64,000 bases of DNA from Antedon bifida (taxonomy: Eukaryota; Echinodermata; Crinoidea; Comatulida; Antedonidae). A program made the position numbers and the translations under genes. Positions 8,799 to 23,700 of the stretch are shown in pieces. Each line of letters begins with the position of its first letter. Positions within the stretch are counted from its first letter, which is position 1. The DNA lies in assembly GCA_963402885.1 (NCBI GenBank), contig OY727103.1:994501-1058500 (forward strand), given 5' to 3'. The notes beneath the pieces are model-generated. The model saw only the letters and a program-made list of their open reading frames with translations. It searched no databases and was not told the origin of the DNA.

Positions 8799-11700
8799 GT
8801 AAGAAAAACCAAATTAAAGTTACTACAGACCTGTTATAATAAAGTTTGGGACAATCCTTTTCAGGATAACTTCCTGTAAAAAAGATATATTGTCCCCCTA
8901 AAAAAATATTTTTTTAAATTTTTTTGTTGAATATGTTATTTTAATGTCACATAATGTCACACTCTCACAAAAAATTGGGTCTGAAAAAAATTTATTTACC
9001 TAAGAAAAATGTAATTTAAAGCAAAAAATGGTCAAATTGTCTGGAAGACAATGAGTTTTTGGGTAATTTAACTGTTTATTTTGTCTTTTTATAGGTGAAA
9101 TAATTTTTTTCCCCCGTTTTTTTTCTTATGGAAGTGAACAACTTCATTAAAACTGCAAAATGGCCTATTCAAAGTCCGATTTTAAAAATCTTTATTTTTC
9201 ATGATTTTGGGGGACAATACATCTTTAAGGGACACTATATTTTACAACTACGGACAAACTCTTTTGATCCAGGGGTCACCCCTTTCTTTTGGGTCCTTGA
9301 GGTGTCCCCCTTGATAGACATTCTACTGTAAAAGTTTGCTGATTACCAATGTTACCTACTCCTCTCAAAAGATGTACTAGGTTCTTCAAAGTGCACATGA
9401 GCCAGATGTGTACACTGGACCTATGCCACTATGTTGTAATCAGAATATTGTATAGTGAGCCCTCAATCTGAATTTTGTAAAATAATATACAGAATTTCCA
9501 TTGCATTCTATAGGAAATACATCTGTATATTCAATGTATTTAAAAAATGATAATAATAATAATAATAATATAATAATTATATTTTTCAGGTCATAATTGG
9601 AAACAAGGTGTATGGTCTAAAGATGAGATTGACATATTAAAAAAAAATATAGCAGAATACATTCAGGTATAAATATGAGAATAAATAAGTTAGTTACTTT
9701 TCATCCTATTGAGACATACTTATGGTTTCCATTACTTAATGATTGCACTGCTAGGATTGTTAGCCCAACGCAGTTGATATGGGCTTAAATTGACCAATAC
9801 ACTAACAGATTCACTGGGTGCACATTAAAAAGATGTGTACTGGACCTCCAGTCCATCTTAATGATGGGTAGAAGAGAGTCTTTATAATTGTGACCTAAAT
9901 TTGACAAAGAACTTTTAAGTAAAAAATGATATGATATGATACAAATTATGTTGTCTGGCATTAAAAACATGGAACAAAACTGGCCTACATGCCTCTATTA
10001 CACCTCTTGTCATGCCAAACAAGCTTTAAATGCTTTTGAGTAAAAATGCTGATATTATGGTTGTGGTTTGAATTGCACATGGCTTGACAGGGAATCAAAC
10101 AATTAAATAAATTGTTTCTTTTTTATTACTTAGTTCTCTAATATGTTATAAAATTTAATTCTGTTTTCAGATTGAGAATCTAACTAACCCTCAAGAGGTC
10201 ATATTTTGTATGAAGAAAGATGAACGCAAAGGGTTCTACCGTTTTATCGCAAAAGGACTGAACCGCCCTCTATTTGCAGTCTATCGCAAGATAATACGAA
10301 TGTATGACACTAAAAATCACATGGGCAAGTAAGTGACATGAAATAATGTTGTATGTGACTTCTGTCTTCTTAGGAAAAATGTTTTTACTGCGATTTTTGG
10401 AGTGGTGTATTTGTTTGCCAAGTTGGCCTGTTTAAATATTTCTTGATATTATACTGGACCACTAAGCATAACATCATCCCTTTTAAATGGAAATAATTTC
10501 ATCTGGTTTCAGTGTAGTTGCTCATTGATGTAAGCAATAAAACTTAGTTTCAATAGAAATTAATCCTTTCTACTTGTGTCTTTTCTAGGTACAGTGTAGA
10601 AGATATTGAAAGGCTAAAAGAGTAAGTAAATGCTTGTTGCAGTATCTTGAAATTCATTCATTTCTCTTTATTTTGCACTTCATGTCCATAGAAAACATTA
10701 ATATTAACTTACCTAAAAACCAAAAGCGTGTTCCATATTTGTTTAAAGTTTAGACTCAAGGAAATTGTCGCTAGAAACCACAGTAAATTAACTCTTATTC
10801 ATCTCTTACTATTAATACTACGTTTCTTTTGTTTGTTTTTTTTTTCAACATACAAAAGAATACAATCACTGATTGAATAAAACCAATATTACATTAAAAA
10901 CGATAAAATAATAAAGTTTTGGAAGTGTATAGATTATTTTATAATCGCTTCATATTTGTTGTCTTTCAGTCTTCATGAGCAGTATGGGAATGATTGGGCG
11001 TCCATTGGAACTGAGATGGGTCGTAGTGCGTCATCAGTTAAGGACAAATTTAGACTTTTAAAACCATGTTCTCATCAAGGTAAATCTTGAACATTTCTTG
11101 TTTATATATTTTGAATAATAAACAGTCTTTTATTCTGCAATCTAATTTTGTAGTCAAAATAGTTTGACAAAAAAAGTATGATATGTCCAAATATGGTAGG
11201 AATATGCTTAAATAGGGTAGTGGTATGACATGTCCATATATGTGCACATCACATTTTTTTGTCGCATAAAGTTTGATAGTGTAGACAAAGCTTTAGAATA
11301 AGAACATGTTTTTTTCAAGGAAAATGGAGTCCAGATGAAGAACAGCTATTGGCCGAGTCTGTTTACGACCTGACCGGCGCTGTGCCGGGGTCAAGTGTCA
11401 CTACAGGTGTGTCATGGAACCAGGTTGCACAGCAGGTTGGAACAAGGTCGGAGAAACAATGTCGCACAAAATGGCTGAATTATTTAAACTGGAAGAAAAC
11501 GGGTGGAACATATTGGTTGAAAGAAGATGATGACAAATTGATTGAGAAGTAAGAGATTTGATTTATTTATAGAAAATCTAATTGGTAATTGACTAATTGT
11601 AGTGGAGCTGTAGCTTGGTGGTTAACGTGCTTGTCTTCCAATGCCAATGTGTCTAGGGTTCAATCCTGACCTAGTGCCAGAGTTGTAACTCATGACTCTT

Positions 11701-14700
11701 TCAACTCCACTCCCTAAGCCTCAAATGAGACTTAGTTTATAAGCATGATAAATTATAAAATAGTTTATCCATCCTGTAATTGGTGAGTTTGTGCTCGCTG
11801 TTGGATGCGTATTAAAAAAAATAACAAAATATTATAATGAGAATAAATGAGTTATTGTATAAATATTGTTAAAATATTCTAGGTTAGTTTCAACAGAAGA
11901 AACAAGTGAAAGTGCAATAAACTGGGATGACCTAGCTCAGGGATGGAGAAGTGTGCGCTCACCTCAGTGGTTACGAGCAAAATGGTGGTCACTCAAAAGA
12001 CATGTGCCCAACCACAACACTCTTTTGTTTCAAGGTAAATGCCACACTTTCTTTGTGCAGAGTGTAGTTCATTCTGAACATAGGGAAATGAGCTAGTAGG
12101 ATTAGGAGCTCATTATTCTAAGCCTCAGCATTATGTGTTAGGGTGGCCTGTTCCTTTCCACGCCGCCTTATCTTCTAAGCCTCAGCATTATGTGTTAGGG
12201 TGGCCTGTTCCTTTCCACGCCGCCTTATCTTCTAAGCCTCAGCATTATGTGTTAGGGTGGCCTGTTCCTTTCCACGCCGCCTTATCTTCTAAGCCTCAGC
12301 ATTATGTGTTAGGGTGGCCTGTTCCTTTCCACGCCGCCTTATCTTCTAAGCCTCAGCATTATGTGTTAGGGTGGCCTGTTCCTTTCCACGCCGCCTTATC
12401 TTCTAAGCCTCAGCATTATGTGTTAGGGTGGCCTGTTCCTTTCCACGCCGCCTTATCTTCTAAGCCTCAGCATTATGTGTTAGGGTGGCCTGTTCCTTTC
12501 CACGCCGCCTTATCTTCAAGTGATTTAGTTTGTTGTTGGAGTCTCCTGGGTCTAGCGTGTGTGATGTATGTGTTATTGTATTGTTTAATCTGGAATGAAT
12601 TGAAATGAATCCTCCCTAGTATTTTTACAACCACTCATTTACAGCTGAGTGGAATTGAACCCGATCTTTCTGTATGATAGTCAAGTATCTTAACATCAAT
12701 TTCATTTTCTTTCTGTACCACTGGTGTATTCTAGAATTTACATTTACCAAAACAAACAGATTTCCTAATATAATTTTTATATTAATTTTTATATTATAAT
12801 ATAGAAATATTGAGCAGGCTAAAGTCAGGGGAAGTTGCATATGGAACAAGACCTCGGAATGACCCCTCAATGAATGCCAATATAGAGGCCATACACGGCC
12901 TACCAACACAAATCAAGATGTCGGATCTTATAGGCAAAAGTTTCACGTTACAACTACCTATTCAAATGACAAATCAAGGTGAGCTTTTCGTTCTTAGTTA
13001 GTTACCAGGTTGTTGGCTTTTTTAAAGCACATTGTGACTTTGGTATATATCAAACGTGTAACATAGTAATGACATATATTTAATTATATTTCTATGCCTG
13101 ATGACTGTAATACCATCTTTTAACTTTAGTACCCATACTTAATGTTGCTTCTCATGTTCGGCTCTGCCCCAGGTCATGTCACGGCTTATGCCAAATTTTG
13201 CCTCAAGCCCCATAACATTATGTAAAACACCCCTTGAGAATGTTCAAACTGTAGTGGGCAGTGTTTATCATATTGTCCAGGACTATTTCACAAAAAGCTG
13301 AATTAGCTGGAAATTAAAAAATACAACATTACATGCATCCACATTAAAACTCTGTCAAACTAGTGTGTGTGCCCAAATATGGTAGTGATCATGACATCAT
13401 CATGTCCATATATTTGCACATCATATTTTTTTGTCACATAAAGTTTGATAGTGTAGACAGAGCTTAATAATGTAATGTGTCCACTGAAACTTCACATGCA
13501 TCCACACTAATAAATTAAGTGTACTTTTCTGAGTTCAGCAATTTTACACTTAGTTGTGTTATGCCCTTGAATTGAATAAGATTTATGATAGGGTTAGACT
13601 TAACTTGTTTATAATCGGCACAACTATATTATAAATGATTAAAATAATTATAGAAATAATCTTTTAAGCGCTGATCATGTGTGCATGTATTTTATCATTT
13701 CCTTTTTCTTTGAAGTGTTTACACTTCGTCGATTTGGAAATAAGACATAACATAATTAATAAATGATTTAATATTTTATAAGGCGTGTCTGCTTCTAAGA
13801 GTTGTGTTCAAATCAAGTATTTGCGCACCATGAATTCAAATTTTGTTGACTTTTTAACGTCACATTTTTTAATTTTTAAGCTGTAAAGGAATTAAAACAT
13901 TCTTTGCCAAGCGCATATTAATTCTTTTCTTTTTTCCCTAGATAGAGATAAAAAAAATTGTAAAACAGACACAAACAAGTATAAAAATACATTTTTTTTT
14001 TTCATTGTTTGTTTTCAAGTTTCGAAAGTCTACTGGATTATTTAAAAATCTCCAATATTTCCGAAAAACTGTGATTTCACAGGCTATTTTTGTTTAGTAT
14101 TTAGTGTAGTTTTGTTTTAGTTTTCAAGATTATTTCTGTGGTTTTATATTAGTATATTCATTGCCTACTTCCTTTTAAGATATAAACACTCCTGACATTT
14201 AACTGGGTTTTAGATCTCTGCTATAGGCGTCCTGGTAGCTGCTGTATCAGTATGTCACCACTAGCTGCATTGTCATCAGAAATATACTTAAACCCTCCCT
14301 TAATGGTATAGCTAATTTCCCTATGACATTCTTCATCATTATTCATCTTACTATCTGTCTCTATTGGCACAGGTTTCGTGACTCCAATGTCTTTTTTGAT
14401 GATAAATGTAAATTGTGACATTATTTCCCTGTGGGCTCATTGTTACTTTGATTGGAAGTTACATAATTATAGGGTTCAACAGTCAATTTTGTTTAATCAA
14501 TGTGTATTTTTTTATTGGTTTTCTGTTATCAAATGTTATGTTGATGATAATCTGTGGTGATTTTGAGGAAGGCATCAATTTCTCAGAAAATGAACTGTTT
14601 TCTACACTTTGGTTTAGGCTACATAATTTGTAGTAAAGCTCTGTCTATACTATCAAACTTTATGTGACAAAAAAATATGATGTGCCCATATATGGACACG

Positions 14701-17700
14701 ATGATGTCATATCATTACCATATTTGGGTATATCACTACCATATTTGGGCACATCACACTTTTTTTGTCAAACTAGTTTGATAGTGTAGACAGAGCTCTA
14801 TCACTGAAAAGCTCTGCTGAACTATTTGACAGAACCAATTAGCAAGATAAACCTGTATGTTGGTTTACTTCAGTTAAAATGTCATGATTTTCCTATTTTC
14901 TACTGACACTGTTGCTGAGAGGTGATTAGAGGTAGTTAATTTCCAATGAGCTAATGAATCGTCTGTTAGTCTTCCCCAAATGTCATTTACTCACTCACTT
15001 AAAAGCACAAGGAAGTTTGTATTAGAGGATGTAGACGGGTTATTATAGACCTTATAGTAAAAAAACAGTTTTCAAAAATGTTTTTGTAAGGACACAATGA
15101 TGCTACCAGTTGACTCTCCTAAAATAATATTATCTGTTATTCCTTATGACCATCCAATGCGACGGTCAGTTTCTACCCAGGATAGATACAGACTCTACAT
15201 GGGACAAGCTACTGTATGCTTACCATAACTGCTCGTCCAAGTATTAAGGCCAGCACACCTACAGCATCCCTGAATGTACTGAGCAGTGCAATTTGTAGCA
15301 CACCTGTAATTAATTAATTAGTACAATGTGGAGTGGAGGTTTCCGCTCAGGATAGATACAGATTCTGTAGAATGTGGAACAATATACGCTTACCGTTACC
15401 ACTCATCTGTGTGAATGGCCTTAATAGTCTGGTCTATTCGGAATATTGTGCCATAATTTCTGGAACCAAAAAACCCAAGAGTGACTGAGATCAGAAGTGA
15501 CAATACATTAGTATGACTTCTCTTTTTGTATTTTCTATGTATCTTGCACAAATATGTGAAAAAGATGGTTAATTTACACTTTTAAACTTATCCAAATGTC
15601 AATGAGTTTGCAAATATTCAATTAATTATATAATATGATGCAATGTATTAAATCATGTGACTGAAATGAATCCTAATTCATGATTTCCGTTTAAAAGTGC
15701 GTCTCAGTCACATAGCATGTTAATTATTGTTGTAATGACTGGTCCTGTCTTTGACATGCACTCCTTCCTAACATCAATCACATCGCAACTAAATTTCCCA
15801 GATTTTGTGCAAGTTTCACAAAGTTCAAATTGTACATTTCCTTTGGGAAAGTGAGACGTGGGCGGCAGACTGCGGAGCCGCTGCTATTTTAAAAGTCGAA
15901 CATGCTTATAATCTTGTCCTCAAAATGTTCAACATCTGGTTTAGAAGTTCTATGCTTCAAAAAAATTGTTAATTACAATTTTGATAAGTATTTATCTGTA
16001 GCATTACATGATATTTTTCAGCTTGGAATGAAAATTCTATTCAATCATATTTTAATATAATAATAAAATACAGTTTTCATCTTTTGTTATTAAAATACAA
16101 TGCTTCCATCTCACAAACAAGAAATATATTTATTTATTTTAAATGAGCACCTTGATTAAAGTAGATTTCCCATTTGAAGTATGTAATTAAATATACCATC
16201 AATATATAAAATGTGAAAATCAATAATATTACAATACAATGCTTTAAAGTGTCCACTTATTATTACACCTCAATTAAAAGTAGATTTCTCATTTGAAATA
16301 ACTAAATAGGTGCCCAAAATTGGCCCGGTTGAAAGTCTTTACCTTCTTCCAGATGATGGTTACTATCCACCATATGAATTATTACCGTCGTACAACCCTG
16401 AATTCTACTACTTTACTTCATAAGGTAAATAATGAACCAATAAGATCACTTTAATCCTCACCATATATTACCTTCTTTTATCAGCTTATAATGTTTCTTA
16501 CACTTTGTAGTATTTTTAAGGTCAATTATTCATATAATCTTTCCTTACAATGTGCGCAACATTCTGTCAACATATTTCAAAATTAATCTTAATTTACCAC
16601 TGGGCTTACCGCTGCTTTCTTTTTTTCCCTTCACTTGTACAGCCCTTGACACCTGTTGACACCGATTTTACTCTCGATATTTTACGACTGAAATTTGTTC
16701 ATTTACCTCGTTGATAGAGACAAACACCGTTGCATTTCTTCCCCCCAACATCCCGTGATTAATCTTTCTAAATTGATTATTTCCCATCGAATGTTAGCGT
16801 TCAAGGATAGCAATTTTTTTTATTTAAAAAAGAAAAAGTATTAATATTAGGAATAGTTATATTGTAACATATATGTCCGGGATTAACCTATATATGTAGC
16901 TATTAATGATCTGACATTTCTTGTGGTAATTCTCTAAAATACTTTAATGTGTTCCATCCCAATTAAGCTTCAAATAGATATTATAGGATGTGTTTCACAA
17001 TCTATATCTAGTTATTAAGTTATTGATATTAGGGTGCTTTTGATTGCGATGTCTGTCTGTGTGTCGTTGGTCTTGCCCGGACCCAGAAACCACCACAATT
17101 GTGTCAAGTCAGAAAATAGGTCGCGGGTCCATTCTATTGTCGCCACAGATTGATATCTTCATCAGTACTTAATAATAATAATAATAATAGTACGAATTTG
17201 TAACGTGCCAATTCCAGCAGTAAGTGATCAAAGGCGCGGTGTATGAGAGAACTCAATCTGAATGGATGATGGTGGGAACACAAACACTAGTTGATCATAC
17301 ATTGTACCGTTTTGATCATACGATTAATCGGGAAACCACCTCATGACACCCATCTTCCCTACATTCTCACAATGAATGAAAAATGTCTACAATTTTGTGG
17401 AATACTGTAAATTCTAAAGGTGAAGTTTTTTTTTGTGTGAACTATTACATCACTCATTGGTTATTTAAAGATACTCATAATGAATAAAGGACACGCACAA
17501 AATTAATAATTAGCACTAATTTATTTCTGCCATTTCACGGTCAGTTGCTTTTTTCAGAGTGTTTCACCCATCGTTTTTATTTTTCAATACGTCGTCAAAT
17601 TTTATAAAAAGGAAGGACGTTTACTTTATCAGAAATGTGGTGTCGTCGTATCAATTAAGTAACTGGTGGTTTTTGGCTTGGTGACTATAACCTACGTTCT

Positions 17701-20700
17701 TAAAGTGTTTGGTTCGAGTTTACGGCTTTGGTCAGTTAATTATTACTTTAGCCATCTTCAATAAGTTAATTATCAAATCTGATGATATCGCTAGATGGTC
17801 AAGGACTCTAAATTGACAGTTTAATTTTTATTTTGAAGTTAGCTTGTCAATATTACTTTCTGTAAACTCTATAATGTTTGGTGAACAAAATAGGTTGATG
17901 TTAATTTGAGAATATCATAGTGAGTTGGGTTTGCAAGTTGGTTATAAACTCCAGTCCTGTGTAGACTTACTGTATATATGTCCTTCTGTACTGATCCATC
18001 CAGCATTTGCTGATCATTAGGGACCCTCAGAGGTTCACAAGACAAACATATACACAACATGCTCATAAACAAAGTCTTATTACAAGTCTTTGGGAGTGGA
18101 GTTGTAATTTTGTCCTTAGAAAAAAACCCTGACATGTGACGGGACTTGAACCCAGGACCCTTGGAATGGTAGCCAAGCATCATAACCACCAAGCCACAAC
18201 TCCACTAAGCTGATGCTTTGAATCGTGAGAAAACAAATTTGTCTAGTGGAAAAAGGTTTAATAAGGCCTCGACTGTATACATATAAAAATACAATAGCTG
18301 GAGGTATGTGATGTGCCTAAATATGGCAGCGATATGCCCAAATATGGTAGTGATATGACATTATCATGTCCATTGATAGTGTAGACAGAGCTTTAGTCAA
18401 CGCCTCTCAAAATAGACACATTTATGATAGAATTTTGCTGAGTGGCATAAGCAGCAGCAGATATGTCTTGCACACTGTCTGTATTATCTTGTTTATTGAT
18501 ATTAATAAATGAGATAAAAACAAGCAATCTAGTTATTTAATAAATTAACATAATGTTGATGTTTTGATGATATGCATCTTGAGTCATCTTGTACCAGTCA
18601 TGTGATTAATTAGCATTAATGCGCGGCGGCGGAAAATGACATTAATAAGCTATTTCTCCTTCATTGGGTCAGACAGGTTAAAATATTTCACATACACTCA
18701 GCAACTTATAATTATTAATATTTGATTTAGTTTATTCAATGACAGAGTGACTAAACAAATTCTTTCTTTATTCTTTCTTTTATAGAAGGTTGGAGAATTA
18801 TTTTATACCTGTAATTAACATTTTTACACAAAAGTGCAATATGTGTTCGGTTTTGATTAAATCACAAAGATAGATAATTACATTTTACTTATAGTATAAA
18901 ACATAAATGTAAAATGTATATTATGTGTTTATCTTTACACAAATTGTACACATAGGCCTATTGAACCCCGACCTTACTATAGATCGTACTTCAAGAAACT
19001 ACAAACCTGTTTCTGTTTTATAAAGTGTTGATTTTTATTACTGTCCTTGTTCCACCCATCCTACTGTCAAGTTTCTTACTAAAGTTTCCGTCTTGTCCTT
19101 AGCACTTATCACCCATAAAATCTTAGCCCTAATTTTGGTAAGTACAGGGTGCTTTCAAAAGCCAAGTTTTTTAGTGAGTGCCAATAAATGTCCTCTTTTA
19201 AACCTGTTCATCTCTACTCATGTAAGTGTCACTGTATAATTGAAATCAAACAAATCTTCTTCTATAAATTAAAGCTGGAGGACATAAAAGTTTAACAAAA
19301 AAAGGAGAAGGCAAAGAGGCAATCTCATTCTTCATGCCCTCAGGACTGGCAAACACAAATAATGTTCACAGATAATGTACACATTTAATGTATCATCCAC
19401 ACGTAATTACTATTAGGGTCTGTTTCTGCTGCATATATTTCAATATAGATTAAAAAATATAATTTTTATATCGACTGCATTTCTAATTCTAAATCACGGT
19501 TTATTTAAATCAGTGGGTGGTTGACGGAAACTGTACCCAAAATGCAATGTCCTGTTTCTGCTCCTAATACATTTTGGTTAATTTATTCACACGGTTATTA
19601 ACCAGTTATTTTTTTGCATCAGAAACAAGAACTTAATCTTACAGGAACTTAATCTTACAGGAACTTAATCTTTAATCAATGATTCAAATAAAAATGTTAA
19701 CTATTTTCTTTGGTATAATATTGGGCAAATCTCTTTAAATTCAAAATCTATTTTAATTTGATTAAAAAAGTCATAATGACTGTTCAGTCAGCTAGACTTA
19801 ACGACTACTTAAGCACAAACTGGATCTATTCCAAATTATAATACTAAATTAAAAACACATATATTTCTTGATTTTCATAATTCTGAATAATTGTACAGTA
19901 AACTTTGACTTTAAGCAGTTTTTCCTGGATTCTCCATTCTATTCTTCTTTGCTGTGCAAAGCCTCTTTGCATTTTCGTTGGTACATATGCCAATGAATAC
20001 AGAATTAATTACTTTATAAAGTTATTTGTACCGTGATACAACTTCTTTTAACATTATTCAACCGTGACAAAAATAGCGATTTGGATAATCTTGTAGCCAC
20101 AATTTTAATTGGATTCACTATCATAATACTTTAATATTAAAGTCAAGTTAGCCAAATCAGTTTTAGGTTGTTATGTAACCCTTTGAGGTAACACTGTTAC
20201 TGTTACTGTTACTAACAGTTATATTTGACCTTCACAAGTATGGACCTATACATTCTTATAGATCCATGTGATGCTCTTGTCAGTCTTTTGTATCAGTCTG
20301 TGATTCGTATTCTGTTGGCCTGGTGCATCTCTGTCACATCCTACCCTTATAAAATAAAAGAGCAAAATATATTTATTACCTTTAATTTCACCATAAGCCT
20401 ACAGTTTCCAATGCTTTTCCTCTGGTCAAGGTGGGCACTGGACGAGAGATCAATGTTAGGACCAATCAAGGTGCTTTAAACAGTCCTGGCTTTGTTTGTA
20501 TCAAATCTGTTAGTGGCGGTAATTATCGGTGTTGGTTTTGATTGAATAAAATAACATTAAAAAAACAAAATAATGTAATTGTATGGTAATGCAATGGATG
20601 GCTAGTTGGTGACAAGAACGCTAGTCGATCATACCCAGTACCGTTTTGATTTTACGATCATCATCAAATAATTTATTTTCAACAAACCAATAGCGAAAAA

Positions 20701-23700
20701 AAACTGAAAAAGTTATCATAGTTCATTGCGAAGCTACAATATATTAAGTTAAAGTACATATAGTAATTGTACATTTTCAACATTAATATCATTTTTTTCT
20801 AATTCACATTTGGAATTAATTAGGAAAGGAAACATCAAAACTTTTAAAAATAAATGTTCAATAATATGTTGAACACAAGCTTTCATCTAAAACACTTGTT
20901 TTTACTAATATACTATTTTGTCTTTACAGATGGCAACTGTGACCCGCCAACGATAGCAACTGGCGATGATGATTTGACCGCCCTCACCTACCACACTTAC
21001 GAAGTAATCCCTTCATCGATGACTTTGACATCCACTAGTGCACTCTTTATTCAGAGTCCAACGAGTCACTCATCTTGCTCGGACCCTGCTTCTGATCACA
21101 TGATCACTCCCACCGATCACATGATCACTCCCACAGATCACATGATTGCTTCTACAATGCACAGTATACCAGTAAGTTTACTAATAAGGTTAAGAATTGT
21201 TTTTCGATTATTTTCTTATTTCTTATTTTTCACATCTGCATAAATTGTTACAACTTGTAACAAGTTGTAACCAGGTTTGATTTCCCGACTTACATGTTAC
21301 ACACACGCATATGCGAACCTTGTGAAATCTCGGGAGGAAAAAATAGTTGCGCGCTACTTGATTACTATTATTGGTCAGTTAATACCAGGGCAATACATGC
21401 GAGCAGTAAGAACTCGGAACATCTCGGAACAAAAACACAGTCCTCTTGTTGGTGTGTTTTTTGGTGAGATTTTCGAGAAAATTGTTTTTTACCTGCCAAA
21501 CTGTACTTCTATTCTAAGTACTGTTTAAACATCTCCGCTTGTTTCTACCCACTCTGTCCTTTTGTTGCCAGCCATGCCCTTGATTGAAGATAAATGTAAT
21601 TTCACACGCAATCAGAATCAAAATTGACACGCCGCACAAAATAATATTGGACAGACCATGAAATTCATAAATTGAAAACTTTTGGTATCACCCCAGAGCA
21701 AGTGACATATATAGGGGACAGAATGCAACATATCTACATTGATAACACACATTACCATGCACATTTCCTCCTTCAAACTAACATTTATTTATGTTCACAT
21801 GATATAATTGGCATATGTGATCAGTTTCCTGATGTGCTATCAATGTTGAATATGTTTATAACATTATTCATTCATCAATCCCCTTGACATACACTCCACC
21901 CCTTGAGAAAAATCTCTTGTATTTCAAGACATATGCAAGTTTTGATAAGAAATTGTCTTCAGACATTATTAAATTACTGAATTTATTAAAAGCATAAATT
22001 TGGTTTAATTTGTAAATGGTAAAAGCTGTGCAGTGGAAAACTGACCTGTCAAATTGTGAAAAAAATTGCATTATTCATAGCAGTTTCCTTTTTTCCCATC
22101 TTGGATCATGAATGGGTACATCCTGAATAAATGATTATTCTCTTTAGTCTCGTGCCAGTTCCTAACTTTAGGAAGCTCCGTTTCAATTAGTGTGTGTTTT
22201 AACTAACACTCTCTTTTCACTGGTTAATACTGCTTTGATAATATACATGTGTGTTTTACTTCTAAATGTTTTTAGATTTCTAGTGTTTTTCCATGAAAAT
22301 ACCGTGCATTTCCTCTTTTTTCTTGATGATGGATTCTTTTTAGTCTCGTGCCAATTCCTAACTTTAGGAAGCTCCGTTTCAATTAGTGTGTGTTTTAACT
22401 AACACTCTCTTTCCAGTGGTTAATTACGCTTTGAAAATGTACATGTATTTTACTTCTAAATGTTGCAATGTTTTTCTAGTGTTTTTTCCATGAAAATACC
22501 GTGCATTTCCTCTTTTGTCTTGATGATAGATTCTCTTAAGTCTCGTGCCAATTCCTAACTTTAGGAAGCTGTGTTCTAAGTCTAAATTTCCTCTGGATTG
22601 AAAATCAAGATTGTTAACTAAACTCTCTTCTTTCCAGTGTTTAATTGTGCTTTAAAATGTTAATGTGCTTTATACTTCTAAATGTTGAAACAATTTAGTA
22701 TCATCAGTGTCACTTCCAGGACATACCTTTCCTTTTCTTGTCCTTTATATAAAGTTATTTTCCTTTTACCTGACCAAAGGTTTGCCAATGTAGTCTAACA
22801 CCTTTGTACTTAATAAGTTGATTAACCCAAATGCCTAACCTGTTTCATGGACCCTGTAGGGGTTGAGGTACCTGGCTGTGGTCAAGTAAGTTGTCAGTTA
22901 TAATGTTATTACTGGTCAGTTGAGAACTTTAAACCAATTAGACCAATGCTATACAAGTGACACCCAGATACAGTAGCTCATATATTACAAAGTTTGTATA
23001 ATTTTGAATTGACATCTTATTTAGAAGGAAGACGTATGACCTGGTTTAAGCCTCGTTAAACTTTTAGTAGTTTTGTTGTAGTTCAAATAATTTTACTAAA
23101 ATCTATATTTTCTCCACAATGATAGTCATCATTTATTTGTTAATTCAGTACTTTTATTCAGGATGCATGTAAGTACGTACTGCAACCTACTTAGTACGGT
23201 CCTAAGTTGGTAACCTACTTAGTACGGTCCTAAGTTGGTAACCTACTTAGTACGGTCCTAAGTTGGTAACCTACTTTCTAGTAGCATTCCTTAGACACCT
23301 GTGAGACAGGAAGTGCTGTTCTACCTCTTTTCACCTGTAAATTATTTGAAATGACAATATTCTGTAATTCTATCATGGTTCAGTGACAACCAATTCAGGC
23401 AGATGATGATGTAATTTGTCTGAGGTGAAATGCCAAATTAACTCATTTATTTATCGCATTCACCAGTAAGTTCAAGATTCTGCCACTCATCTCTAAAATC
23501 TGTCTACACTATCAAACTTTATGTGACAAAAAAATGTGATGTGCCCATATATGGACATGATGATGTCATATCACAACCATATTTGGGCCAATGATTTTAT
23601 ATAGCCGAAGGCTAGATCACAAAGAACAATGTTATCGCAGTTCAAAAAGTGATTCTCCATGGAGAGGGAACCAACAAGATGGCGGCTGCAATTGACCAAT

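Larger units (their letters stand above)
12979..20929 (+). other. Long DMTF1 intron (8 kb)
   Basis: AT-rich, no exon found. Contents noted: two MITE copies (13346, 14635), a minus-strand SINE (18113), a truncated MITE (18308), a partial duplication 15172-15250 / 15343-15425, a 17-bp tandem repeat (19630-19673), and a 'gttactgttactgttact' run at about 20195. A minus-strand frame at 14221-14421 looks protein-like but is unidentified. Confidence 0.5.

Noticed and set aside
11601-11680. Possible tRNA gene
   Set aside because: A and B boxes are present, but the same tRNA-like head is attached to a common SINE body here and at 32303 and 55546; no acceptor-stem pairing.
12135-12608. 157-codon repeat protein gene
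   Set aside because: Pure 57-bp minisatellite inside an intron, out of frame with the adjacent exon.
17869-18192. 107-codon minus-strand frame
   Set aside because: Part of it is a SINE head (tRNA-like A and B boxes); the rest has no recognisable content.
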